A program made the translations under genes and the position numbers. The notes below the pieces were generated by a model that was given only the letters and a program-made list of their open reading frames with translations, made no database searches and was not told the DNA's origin. Shown in pieces: positions 16,485 to 24,576 of a DNA stretch of 64,000 bases (positions are counted from its first letter, which is position 1; the number at the start of each line of letters is the position of its first letter). Origin of the DNA: Alphaproteobacteria bacterium (GTDB taxonomy: Bacteria; Pseudomonadota; Alphaproteobacteria; UBA8366); the NCBI GenBank assembly GCA_028281325.1, contig JANQKC010000035.1:186001-250000 (forward strand). The letters run 5' to 3'.

Positions 16485-17400
16485 TGTGAAAGCGATCTCG
16501 CTTTACATCCGACCGGAGTTCGAAAACCCCGCCGTCGAGAAAGCCGTGGTCGGCGATATCGAACGCCGCCTATCCGTGTGGGAACGCGTCTCGAACATGG
16601 ACCCTGTGCGGAAATTCACCGTACTGGTCGTGCTGGTGGTGGCATGGGAACTCTATACCCGGTTGGGAAGTATCAACGAGTTGATGTTCCCGACCTTCTC
16701 GAAAACCTTCGCGGCGCTGATCGACGCACTGGTAAACGCCGGGCTGCTCATCAATATCTGGAACTCGTTGAGCCTGTTGGTCACCGGTTACGTTATCGGT
16801 ATCTCGATCGCCGCGGTGCTTGTGGTCTTAGGCGTTTGGACGCGGTTCGGCAGCGACTTGCTGACCACGCTGACGGCGATGCTGAATCCGTTGCCGGCCA
16901 TCGCGCTGTTGCCGCTGGCGATGATCTGGTTCGGTCTCGGCAATCAGGCCGTCATCTTCACGCTGCTGCACTCGATCATCTGGCCGGTCGCGTTGAACAC
17001 GCATGCCGGATTCCAGAGCGTCAGCGAAACCATGCGGATGGTGGGCCGCAACTACGGCCTCAAAGGGCTGCCGTATATCTGCAAGATCCTGATTCCCGCA
17101 GCCTTCCCATCGATCCTGACGGGGTTGCGCATCGGCTGGGCGTTCGCCTGGCGGACCTTGATCGCGGCCGAGCTCGTCTTCGGCGGTCAGGTGATGGACA
17201 CGTCGGGGCAATTGGGGGCCGAGGGCGGCAGCGCCGGCGGCTTGGGTTGGATCATCTTCCAAAACCAGATGGAAAACCAAACGCCGTACGTGTTCGCCGG
17301 CCTCTTCACGGTGATCATCGTCGGCATTGTCATCGAAAACGGCCTGTTCCGGAATGTGGAAGACCGGACGATCCGCAAATGGGGCATGCAGCAGAGCTAA
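16477..17400 (+). CDS. ABC transporter permease, first of a pair
   Basis: 307 residues with about six transmembrane segments between residue 45 and 305. The EAA-like coupling loop is near HAGFQSVSETMRMVGRNYGL. A 35-residue cytoplasmic N-terminus carries IRPEFEN and DIERRLSVWERVSNMDPVRK. The next gene encodes a clear paralogue with the same N-terminal signature. NitT/TauT importers usually have one permease gene whose product dimerises, so a heterodimer is likely here. The gene begins 8 nt inside the ATPase gene. Confidence 0.92.
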   Translation: MADVKAISLYIRPEFENPAVEKAVVGDIERRLSVWERVSNMDPVRKFTVLVVLVVAWELYTRLGSINELMFPTFSKTFAALIDALVNAGLLINIWNSLSLLVTGYVIGISIAAVLVVLGVWTRFGSDLLTTLTAMLNPLPAIALLPLAMIWFGLGNQAVIFTLLHSIIWPVALNTHAGFQSVSETMRMVGRNYGLKGLPYICKILIPAAFPSILTGLRIGWAFAWRTLIAAELVFGGQVMDTSGQLGAEGGSAGGLGWIIFQNQMENQTPYVFAGLFTVIIVGIVIENGLFRNVEDRTIRKWGMQQS

Positions 17401-17404
17401 AACG

Positions 17405-18286
17405 ATGAGCGATAAAGCAATCGGTACCTATGTCCGGCCTGAATTCGAGGTCGACACGCTGAAAGAAGCAACGAATGTCGATGTCGAACGGCAACTGTCG
17501 CTGGTCGAGCGAATCTCCAACATCAACGCCGTCCGCAAGATGTCGATCCTGTTGGGCCTTGTCATCCTGTGGCAGGGCTACACCATGATCGCCCAACCGG
17601 AACCGCTGCTGTTCCCGAGTTTCGTCTCCAGCGCGGAGGTTCTTTGGGAAACCATCGTCAGCGGCGAGATGTTCCAGAAGGTCTGGGTTTCGCTCTATGT
17701 TTTGCTGCTGGGCTACGCCGCCGGTCTGGCCATGGCGGCGCTCTTCCTGGTGTTGGCCGTGTCGACCCGCATCGGAAGCGACTTCCTCAGCACCATGACG
17801 GCGATGTTCCAGCCATTGCCGGCAATCTCGCTGTTGCCGCTGGCCATGCTGTGGTTCGGCCTCGGCATTCCCAGCCTCGTCTTCGTGACCATTCACTCGG
17901 TCCTATGGGCGGTGGCGTTGAGCACGCATGTCGGGTTCATGGGCGTCAGCGAAACGCTGCGGATGGTCGGGCGCAATTATGGCCTGCGGAACATCCCGTA
18001 CATCCTGAAGATCCTGGTCCCCGCCGCCTTCCCTGCGATCCTGATCGGGTTGAAGATCGGCTGGGCGTTCGCCTGGCGCACCCTGATCGGCGCGGAACTG
18101 GTGTTCGGCGCGGCCGCCGGGAAAGGCGGCCTCGGCTGGATGATCTTCGAGAAAGGCGACAATCTCGACACACCTTATGTCTTTGCCGCCCTGTTCATGG
18201 TTATCCTGGTCGGCTTGATTGTGGAGAATGTGATTTTCCGCAACATCGAACTGAACACGATCAGCAAGTGGGGCATGCAGCGTTAA
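17405..18286 (+). CDS. ABC transporter permease, second of a pair
   Basis: 293 residues from ATG 17405, 4 nt after the previous stop. It is a paralogue of the preceding permease: both have Y-RPEFE, DVER-LS, ERISN and the coupling loop HVGF-GVSETLRMVGRNYGL. Its product would pair with the first permease to form the membrane channel. It lacks the short insertion that the first permease has after the LVFGG segment (about residues 230-245 of that protein). Ligand unknown, as for the rest of the operon. Confidence 0.92.
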   Translation: MSDKAIGTYVRPEFEVDTLKEATNVDVERQLSLVERISNINAVRKMSILLGLVILWQGYTMIAQPEPLLFPSFVSSAEVLWETIVSGEMFQKVWVSLYVLLLGYAAGLAMAALFLVLAVSTRIGSDFLSTMTAMFQPLPAISLLPLAMLWFGLGIPSLVFVTIHSVLWAVALSTHVGFMGVSETLRMVGRNYGLRNIPYILKILVPAAFPAILIGLKIGWAFAWRTLIGAELVFGAAAGKGGLGWMIFEKGDNLDTPYVFAALFMVILVGLIVENVIFRNIELNTISKWGMQR

Positions 18287-18363
18287 GTCCGACCCGCTTG
18301 CGATAGACAGCGGCCGACACCGCGGCCGCTTCATTCGACAACCTTGCAGGCAGGAGGTATGCG

Positions 18364-19230
18364 ATGCCGATCTCGACGAAACCTCTGACCGCCAGCGACT
18401 TCGTCGTCGAAGTCGCCGGGGTCGATCTCAGCGAACCGCAGGACGCGGAGACGATCGCCGAGTTGCGAACGGCGCTCGGCAAGCATTCGGTCCTGGTGTT
18501 CCGGGAACAGTCCCTGACGAGCGAACAGCAGATCGAATTCACGCGGCATTTCGGCGATTTGGAAATCCATCTGGTCCGGCAATACCTCATGCCGGAGCAT
18601 CCGGAAATCATCGTGCTGTCGAATGTGGGCGCCGACGGCGTGAAACCGACCGCCAATGGCGGCGCCTACTGGCACAGCGATATCTCCTATCGCGCCAAAC
18701 CGCCGCTCGGCTCGCTTCTGTACGGGATCGAAGTGCCGCCCGAAGGCGGGAACACGCTGTTCGCCGATATGTACGGCGCCTACGACACGCTGCCGGACGA
18801 CGTTAAACGCAAGGTCGAGGGACGCAAGGCGGTGCACAGCTATCTGGAACGTTTCAAGGCGATGCGCAGCATCGACAGGTCGCACAAGGGCGAGGACAAG
18901 TTCGAACTCGACGAGGAACAGAAGAAGAGCTTCGCACCGGTCCTGCATCCCATCGTCCGCACCCATCCGGAAAGCGGGCGCAAGGCGCTATTCGTGAATG
19001 ACGGCTTCACCATCGGCATCGACGGCATGGGCGACGACGAGGGCAAGGCGTTGCTGCGCGACCTGAACGTCCACGCGACACGCGAGCCGTTGGTGTACAG
19101 CCACGCTTGGCGGCCCGGCGACGTGGTGTTTTGGGACAACCGCAGCACGATGCACTGCGCCACGTCTTACGATCCAGCTTATACGCGCACGATGCACCGC
19201 ACCACGATCCAGGGCGACACGCCTTACTAG
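18364..19230 (+). CDS. TauD/TfdA-family Fe(II)/2-oxoglutarate dioxygenase (second copy)
   Basis: 288 residues. The facial triad is His104 and Asp106 (YWHSDISY) plus a His in NRSTMHCAT near residue 263, and the C-terminal Arg segment is RTMHRTTIQG. GGAGG lies 5 nt before the ATG. It is a paralogue of the dioxygenase at 13508 and closes the same gene block, 77 nt after the second permease. A GC-rich hairpin (AGCGGCCG with CGGCCGCT) lies in the gap. Two diverged copies around one importer suggest two related substrates or two steps. The stop codon lies in a 13-bp tandem duplication. Confidence 0.9.
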   Translation: MPISTKPLTASDFVVEVAGVDLSEPQDAETIAELRTALGKHSVLVFREQSLTSEQQIEFTRHFGDLEIHLVRQYLMPEHPEIIVLSNVGADGVKPTANGGAYWHSDISYRAKPPLGSLLYGIEVPPEGGNTLFADMYGAYDTLPDDVKRKVEGRKAVHSYLERFKAMRSIDRSHKGEDKFELDEEQKKSFAPVLHPIVRTHPESGRKALFVNDGFTIGIDGMGDDEGKALLRDLNVHATREPLVYSHAWRPGDVVFWDNRSTMHCATSYDPAYTRTMHRTTIQGDTPY

Positions 19231-19243
19231 CACGCCTTACTAG
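19218..19243. repeat. 13-bp perfect tandem duplication at convergent stops
   Basis: CACGCCTTACTAG occurs twice head to tail (19218-19230 and 19231-19243). The first copy contains the stop of the dioxygenase gene and the second the stop of the convergent hsp20 gene. It looks like a replication-slippage duplication. Confidence 0.85.
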
Positions 19244-19674
19244 GACGTCCGCACCTTGATCTGCCGGTCACGCTCCTGCGCCGAGGACAGCTTCGGCAGC
19301 ACCAGCCTCAACACGCCGTTGCTGAAATCCGCATCGATCTTGTCGGTGTCCACGTCGCTCGGCAGTTGAAAGGCGCGCTGGAAGGCGCCGAACCGCCGTT
19401 CCGCGAAGAAATAGGTGTCCGTCTCCTCCTTGCGTTCCGACCGCTTCTCACCCTTTACGGTGAGAACGTGATCGTTGAGGCTGACGTCCACGTCGTCCGG
19501 CGCGACGCCAGGCAATTCCAACGTGATTTCATACGAGTCCGCGCCGCGCGACGCGTCCGCGCTCGGCGAGAAAATATGCGCGATGCTCGAACCCAAATGC
19601 CGCAACGGCTCCATCAGATGGGGCCACAGGCTGTTGTCCTGCCTGACATTCACATGGCGTGGCGTTGATTCCAT
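19240..19674 (-). CDS. Hsp20/alpha-crystallin family small heat-shock protein
   Basis: 144 residues from ATG 19674, with GGAGAAGG upstream. The alpha-crystallin domain runs from about residue 48 (DSYEITLELPGVAPDDVDVS) to the end, including LTVKGEKRSE and the FSNGVLRLVLPK segment that closes the domain. Small heat-shock proteins bind unfolding proteins as large oligomers in the cytoplasm. The C-terminal tail lacks an obvious IXI motif but has RQIKV. The gene is monocistronic and convergent with the dioxygenase gene. Confidence 0.93.
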   Translation of the reverse strand: MESTPRHVNVRQDNSLWPHLMEPLRHLGSSIAHIFSPSADASRGADSYEITLELPGVAPDDVDVSLNDHVLTVKGEKRSERKEETDTYFFAERRFGAFQRAFQLPSDVDTDKIDADFSNGVLRLVLPKLSSAQERDRQIKVRTS

Positions 19675-19869
19675 GATGCCTTCTCCGTTCGGGTTGGTCA
19701 GGCCCGAACGATACGGCGCGGCACAGCAAGCGACGTTGACCCAGGTCAAACATTCGGCCGCCCAAGCCGGCACCGATCAAACGAATTCCCAAATGATTAA
19801 AATTTTTCCAGCCAGCGATTAATGGACAATTTTTGAGCATGCCCGGTCGGGTCGACAAAAGAGGAGGCG

Positions 19870-19882
19870 TAACAAGTTGATT
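19870..19882 (-). promoter_or_regulatory. IHF-like binding site upstream of the tct promoter
   Basis: On the minus strand AATCAACTTGTTA matches WATCAANNNNTTR fully. It lies about 25 nt upstream of the sigma54 -24 element, the usual zone for IHF-assisted looping. Confidence 0.5.
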
Positions 19883-19906
19883 TTAATACAAAAATAACCA
19901 TCCTGA

Positions 19907-19923
19907 TTGGCACGAGGATTGCT
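19907..19923 (+). promoter_or_regulatory. Consensus sigma54 promoter of the tct operon
   Basis: TTGGCACGAGGATTGCT matches YTGGCACGRNNNTTGCW at every defined position. GG (19909-19910) and GC (19921-19922) are separated by exactly 10 nt. Transcription should begin near 19934, leaving a short leader with AAAGGGGAG just before the tctB ATG. Expression therefore needs RpoN and an enhancer-binding protein. Confidence 0.8.
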
Positions 19924-19950
19924 CTCCTGTTTCTTTAAAGGGGAGTCCAC

Positions 19951-20418
19951 ATGAGAAAATCATTGAGCGATAGATTGATCGCCGTGATCGCGCTGGCGAT
20001 CAGCGCCGTGGTTTTTCTCGCCCTTCCCCATGACGTTCCCGGAACAAGTCTGGCGACGTTTGCGGACATGGAGTCCGCTGCGTTCTTTCCCATGTTGGCA
20101 GCGACTTTGGTCGGCGTCAGCGCCGTGATGTTGGCCGTCGGTTCGTTGAACACGTCCTCACGACGCGCGGACGACGATGTCGATGCGATCGGCCCGCGAC
20201 CGGTTCTCATGGTCATTGGGTTCTGCATCTTCATTCCGCTGATCCATGGGCTCGGCATGGTCACGGCCTCCGCGATTACCATTCTCGTCCTTCCCCTGGT
20301 TTTCGGCTATCGCGACTATCGCTGGATCCTGCCCCTGGCAGTGCTCCTGCCCTTCGCCGTCTACGGCCTTTTCGAAAAAATCCTCAAGGTGCTGTTCCCG
20401 CACGGGGCGGTGTTCTGA
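19951..20418 (+). CDS. tctB: Tripartite tricarboxylate transporter small membrane subunit TctB
   Basis: 155 residues with four predicted membrane segments (about 10-28, 44-62, 85-108 and 112-140). The pattern ADMESAAFFPMLAATLVG is typical of TctB/DUF1468. TctB is the small subunit of TTT-family secondary transporters, which use a periplasmic binding protein (TctC) and a large permease (TctA). The last base of its stop is the first base of the tctA ATG, so the two are translationally coupled. It is first in an operon behind a sigma54 promoter. Confidence 0.9.
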   Translation: MRKSLSDRLIAVIALAISAVVFLALPHDVPGTSLATFADMESAAFFPMLAATLVGVSAVMLAVGSLNTSSRRADDDVDAIGPRPVLMVIGFCIFIPLIHGLGMVTASAITILVLPLVFGYRDYRWILPLAVLLPFAVYGLFEKILKVLFPHGAVF

Positions 20419-22037
20419 TGGACGTCCTCGACAACCTGGCCCAGGGGTTCGAGCTGATTTCCACATGGCAGAGCCTAACGGCCGCGCTTGCCGGACTGGC
20501 CGCCGGGATCGTCATCGGGGCGTTGCCGGGGCTCACGGCGACCATGGCGGTCGCCGTCCTGGCGCCGTTCACCTTTTTCATGGAAAGCGTCATCGGCATT
20601 CCATTCCTGTTGGGCATCTACAAAGGGGCGATCTACGGCGGATCGATCCCGGCGATCACCATCAACACGCCGGGAACGGCCGCCGCCGCCGCCACCGCAT
20701 TAGACGGCAGCGCCCTCGCTCGCCAGGGGCGGGGTCGCCTGGCGCTGGAAACCAGCCTGGTCGCGTCGGTCATCGCCGACCTCATTGCGACCTTCGTACT
20801 GATTTTCGTTGCCGCACCGCTGGCCGCCGTCGCCATCAAGTTCGGCTCTCCCGACTTCACGATGCTCTACCTTTTCGCGCTCACCATGATCGCCGGCGTG
20901 TCCGGAAACTCCTTCGCCAAGGGGGCGATGAGCGTCGGGCTCGGCATGCTCATGGCCTGCGTCGGGCTGGACCCGGTGTCGGGGTATCAGCGCCTGACCT
21001 TCGGCAGTATCGACCTGCTCGGCGGCATCGCTCTCGTGCCGCTTTTGATCGGGATGTTCGCGCTTTCCGAAATCCTGATCCAGGCCGAGAAGCATGGCCG
21101 ACGCAAGCTGGCGGAGATCGACGGGGCGGACCAGGGGCGCGGGCTCGATTTGCGAACATTTAGGCGCCTCGTTCCGACCATACTCCGCTCCACCGGTATC
21201 GGCACGTTTCTGGGCGCCTTGCCCGGTCTCGGCGCGGAAATTTCGTGCTGGATCTCCTATGGCGTCGCTTCCAAACGCTCGAAAGAGCCCGAGAAGTTCG
21301 GCAAAGGGTCGGTGGAGGGCGTCGCCGCGGCCGAAGCGGGCAACAACGCCGTCTGCCCGGCCGCCCTGATCCCGATGATGGTCTTCGGCATTCCGGGCGA
21401 CACGATCACCGCGGTTCTGCTGGGGGCCTTCATGGCCCAAGGGCTGCTACCCGGCCCCCTTCTGTTTCAACAGCATGGGCCCATACTCTATGGTTTCTTT
21501 GCGATCCTTCTGGTCACCAACGTCATGCTGTTGGTCTTCGGACTGGGAGCGATTCGCTACCTGCGCCATATCACCCGCATTCCCCCCGGCCTGCTGTATC
21601 CGTCCGTGACCGTGCTCTGTTTCGCCGGCGCCTTCGCGGTCAACAACGCAACCTTCGACTGGATCGTCATGGTGGCGGGCGGTGTGGCGGGATACCTGAT
21701 GCGGAAAACCAACGTTCCCATCCCGCCTTTGGTGATCGCCATGCTTCTGGCCCCGGGGTTGGAGAACAATATCCGCCAGTCGCTCACGCTTTCGGACGGC
21801 AGCTACGCGGTATTCGTCGAAAGCCCCCTTGCCGCCGCCATCCTGATACTCACCCTGACCGTCACCGTGTTCTTCACGTGGCGTTCATTTCACCTAACCC
21901 CAACCCCCCAACCCCCCAACCCCAGTGAGGAGGCACGAGACAATGAGAAAGACTTGGACACACAAGCTACTCGGCACGGTCATCGCCGCTGCCGTCACGG
22001 TCGGCGCCGGCGCAGCGATGGCCGAGTTCCCGGATAA
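20418..22037 (+). CDS. tctA: Tripartite tricarboxylate transporter large permease TctA
   Basis: 539 residues with about twelve membrane segments. Family signatures include GALPGLTATMAVA (about 35-47), GGSIPAITINTPGT (about 75-88) and GALPGLGAEISCWISY. The last segment ends near residue 490. After that the frame runs through a C-rich repeat (TPTPQPPNPSEE) and 95 nt into tctC, adding an Arg-rich tail that is unlikely to be conserved. A one-base shift in the C-runs would instead end the protein at a TGA at 21926, so the true C-terminus is uncertain. The permease transports the TctC-bound carboxylate. Confidence 0.9.
   Translation: MDVLDNLAQGFELISTWQSLTAALAGLAAGIVIGALPGLTATMAVAVLAPFTFFMESVIGIPFLLGIYKGAIYGGSIPAITINTPGTAAAAATALDGSALARQGRGRLALETSLVASVIADLIATFVLIFVAAPLAAVAIKFGSPDFTMLYLFALTMIAGVSGNSFAKGAMSVGLGMLMACVGLDPVSGYQRLTFGSIDLLGGIALVPLLIGMFALSEILIQAEKHGRRKLAEIDGADQGRGLDLRTFRRLVPTILRSTGIGTFLGALPGLGAEISCWISYGVASKRSKEPEKFGKGSVEGVAAAEAGNNAVCPAALIPMMVFGIPGDTITAVLLGAFMAQGLLPGPLLFQQHGPILYGFFAILLVTNVMLLVFGLGAIRYLRHITRIPPGLLYPSVTVLCFAGAFAVNNATFDWIVMVAGGVAGYLMRKTNVPIPPLVIAMLLAPGLENNIRQSLTLSDGSYAVFVESPLAAAILILTLTVTVFFTWRSFHLTPTPQPPNPSEEARDNEKDLDTQATRHGHRRCRHGRRRRSDGRVPG
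21898..21923 (-). repeat. C-tract repeat, potential G-quadruplex at the tctA-tctC junction
   Basis: Four runs of 4, 6, 6 and 4 cytosines are separated by AA on the plus strand. The minus strand therefore has four G-runs with 2-nt TT spacers, which fits a G-quadruplex (i-motif on the other strand). It overlaps the tctA 3' end and sits 19 nt before the tctC ATG. Confidence 0.7.
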
Positions 22038-22902
22038 ACCCATTACATTCGTGACGCCGTATCCGCCGGGAGGTTCGCATTCCCTCCATGCCGGCGTCAT
22101 CACCACCGTGGCTGAACCCTATTTTGGCCAGCCCATGATCTCGGTCATTCGCAAGGGCGGCGGCGGCGTCGTCGGCGCGGCCGGCGTGATGAAGGCACCC
22201 GCCGACGGCTACACGCTGCTCTTTGGCGATCCCACCATCAACTCTCTGCGCCCGCAGGTCGAGGATCTGCCCTACGGAACCGATGACTTCAAGGCCGTGG
22301 CGCGTATCAATTATTCGCCGGCGGTGTTTGTCGCCCGGGCCGATGCGCCCTTCAAGGACCTGAAGAGCATGATTGCCTACGCCAAGTCGAACCCCGGCAA
22401 ACTTGTGCACTCCAACGACAACAAGAACGGGTTCACCTACACGGTCTTCGAAATGCTCAAGTTCAAGACCGGTACCGATATGAAGGGCATCATCTACGGC
22501 GGCGGCGGCCCGGCCATCGCCAAGATCCTGGGCGGTGAAACCGTGGCATACGCCGGTGCGCCGTCGGTTGTCGGCGAGCATATCAAGTCGGGCAAACTGG
22601 TCGGGATCTGCACGACGGATTTCGAACCCTGGCCATCGCTGCCGGATGTCCCGACCTGCAAGTCGCTCGGAACCGACATCATCTTCCATTTCTGGCGTGG
22701 CGTCGTTGTTCCCAAAGCGACACCGGAGCCGGTGGTCGCCAAATTGTCGGCCGGATTCGAGAAGCTTGTCCAGGACAAGGGCTTCCTGCGGCTGATCGGA
22801 AAGATCAATTCGCGGGTCGATTTTCTTGGCCACAAGAAATTCGACGCCCTGCTCAAGAAGGAACAGGCTGATCTGAAGGCGCTCTATGACTCCTTGAAAT
22901 AG
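21943..22902 (+). CDS. tctC: Tripartite tricarboxylate transporter substrate-binding protein TctC
   Basis: 319 residues from ATG 21943, with GAGGAGG 9-15 nt upstream. The signal peptide ends near GAGAAMA (residue 27). The mature start EFPDKPITFVTPYPPGGSHS is characteristic of Bug/TctC proteins, and the GGGGVVGAAGVMKAPADGYTL region contributes to the carboxylate pocket in the family. It binds a carboxylated or amide ligand in the periplasm and hands it to TctAB. A strong hairpin with a T-run follows the stop at 22936-22966. The partner amidohydrolase downstream hints at the ligand class. Confidence 0.92.
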   Translation: MRKTWTHKLLGTVIAAAVTVGAGAAMAEFPDKPITFVTPYPPGGSHSLHAGVITTVAEPYFGQPMISVIRKGGGGVVGAAGVMKAPADGYTLLFGDPTINSLRPQVEDLPYGTDDFKAVARINYSPAVFVARADAPFKDLKSMIAYAKSNPGKLVHSNDNKNGFTYTVFEMLKFKTGTDMKGIIYGGGGPAIAKILGGETVAYAGAPSVVGEHIKSGKLVGICTTDFEPWPSLPDVPTCKSLGTDIIFHFWRGVVVPKATPEPVVAKLSAGFEKLVQDKGFLRLIGKINSRVDFLGHKKFDALLKKEQADLKALYDSLK

Positions 22903-22935
22903 GGATCTTTCGGATCGTTCCACCTTGTTAAGATG

Positions 22936-22966
22936 GGGGTCGCCCTCGTGTTGGGCGCCCCTTTTT
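22936..22966 (+). terminator. Intrinsic terminator or attenuator between tctC and the amidohydrolase gene
   Basis: GGGG-T-CGCCC pairs with GGGCGCCCC around a 7-nt loop and is followed by TTTTT. It ends 12 nt before the ATG of the downstream gene. It should reduce, but perhaps not abolish, expression of that gene relative to tctC. Confidence 0.7.
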
Positions 22967-22978
22967 CCGGGAGATATC

Positions 22979-24484
22979 ATGGTTCAGACGACGCTGACCA
23001 ATGGCTTGGTCCTTGCCAAGCCCGGCGACGACCAGCCCCGCGACGCGAAGGACATCTTCATCCGGGACGGACGGATAGAGGCGATTCTCCCTTCCGGTGA
23101 GCGCAGGCCCGAAGGCGACATTGTCGACGTCACGGGATGCCTGGTCGCGCCGGGCTTGATCAACAGCCACCACCACAGCCACGAGCATTACCACAAGGGC
23201 CGATACGACCGAGTGCCTTTGGAATTATGGATGAACTACGTCCGTCCGCTCACACCCATTCCCGTGACCCCGCGTCAGGTCTATCTGCGCACCCAGATCG
23301 GCGCGATCCAGGCGCTGCGCTCGGGCACCACGACCATTGTCGACGATCTAAATGTGAGTCCCCAACTCGATCCGGAAGTCGTGGACGCCGCATTACAGGC
23401 CTACCGGGATATCGGTATTCGGGCGATGGTTGGCCTGACCCTGTTCGATAAGCCGTTCTTTCGCGCCCTTCCCTTCGTCGAGGAAGAGTTTCCCGCGGAC
23501 CTTCTGGCGAGCCTTGATCGGGTCAAGGCAACGCCCGCCGCCGATATTCTGGCGTTCGTTAAATCGCTGGCCGCGAGACATCACCCGTCTTCCAGCCGTG
23601 TCGCGGCCATCCTGGCACCGTCGGCGCCGCAACGCTGCACGGACGGTTTCCTGCGCACGGTGCGCAAAACCGCGGACGACATGGATTTGCCCGTCATCAT
23701 TCATGTGCACGAAACCCGCCTACAGGCCGTCACGGCGGAGCTCTTCTACGGCAAGTCGATGTTCCAGCACCTTGGGGATTTGAACTTTCTCGGACCGAAG
23801 ACACAACTGATCCATGCAATCTGGACCACGCCCGCCGACATCCGGCTGCTGGCGGAAACCGGGGCGAGCGTACAGCACAATCCGAACAGCAATTTGAAGC
23901 TGGGGTCGGGCCTGATGCCGCTACGGGCCTATCTTGACGCGGGGGTGAATGTGTCGCTCGGCACCGACGGCTGCGGCTCCATCGACACGCTCGACATGCT
24001 GCGCACCGTCGCCTCGACGGCATTGGTCCACAAACTCCGGGGGGATGATCATACCCGATGGATCGATGCGGCGGACGCCTGGGCGGCGGGCACGCTCGGC
24101 GGGGCGAAGGCGCTCGGTTTCGAGAACGAGCTTGGCGAAGTGACACCAGGCGCACGGGCCGACCTTTGCTGTTACCGGCTGACCAGCGCCGCCTTCACGC
24201 CGTTGAACAACCCGCTCAGGCAACTCGTTTACGGCGAGACGGGCGCGGACTTGGAGGCCATCCTCGTCGATGGGTCCGTCATCATGGCCGACGGACGGCT
24301 GACGGGCATTGACGAGGAGGCAATCCTCGTCGAGGCGCAAGCGGCCCATGAGGAACTCGAACCGTTCATCGCCACGGCGGAGACCCATGTGGAGGAAATG
24401 ATGCCGGCCTACCGCCGTATCTACAAACGGTGCCAGGACATGGCCATCGATCCGGAGATATTACCGGCCCGGTTTCCCGACTAA
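22979..24484 (+). CDS. Amidohydrolase-family metal-dependent hydrolase/deaminase
   Basis: 501 residues from ATG 22979 with GGGAG upstream. The metal-binding pattern of the amidohydrolase superfamily is visible: an HHHSHEH cluster after LVAPGLINS (about 55-70), His in HVHETRL, His in LIHAIWT, and Asp in LGTDGCGS. Overall it resembles the ATZ/TRZ/SsnA branch, which deaminates or dechlorinates heterocycles. It follows tctC after 76 nt, so a substrate imported by TctABC is likely its target. The exact reaction cannot be read from sequence; guanine- or cytosine-deaminase-like chemistry is one option. Confidence 0.86.
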   Translation: MVQTTLTNGLVLAKPGDDQPRDAKDIFIRDGRIEAILPSGERRPEGDIVDVTGCLVAPGLINSHHHSHEHYHKGRYDRVPLELWMNYVRPLTPIPVTPRQVYLRTQIGAIQALRSGTTTIVDDLNVSPQLDPEVVDAALQAYRDIGIRAMVGLTLFDKPFFRALPFVEEEFPADLLASLDRVKATPAADILAFVKSLAARHHPSSSRVAAILAPSAPQRCTDGFLRTVRKTADDMDLPVIIHVHETRLQAVTAELFYGKSMFQHLGDLNFLGPKTQLIHAIWTTPADIRLLAETGASVQHNPNSNLKLGSGLMPLRAYLDAGVNVSLGTDGCGSIDTLDMLRTVASTALVHKLRGDDHTRWIDAADAWAAGTLGGAKALGFENELGEVTPGARADLCCYRLTSAAFTPLNNPLRQLVYGETGADLEAILVDGSVIMADGRLTGIDEEAILVEAQAAHEELEPFIATAETHVEEMMPAYRRIYKRCQDMAIDPEILPARFPD

Positions 24485-24576
24485 GCCGCCGTCTGCTCGT
24501 CCTCGGCCAGGCGTGCGGCGATTGCCCGCCGCGTCGGTCCGACAGCGCGATCAGGAATACGCGGCCGACGCCCGAC

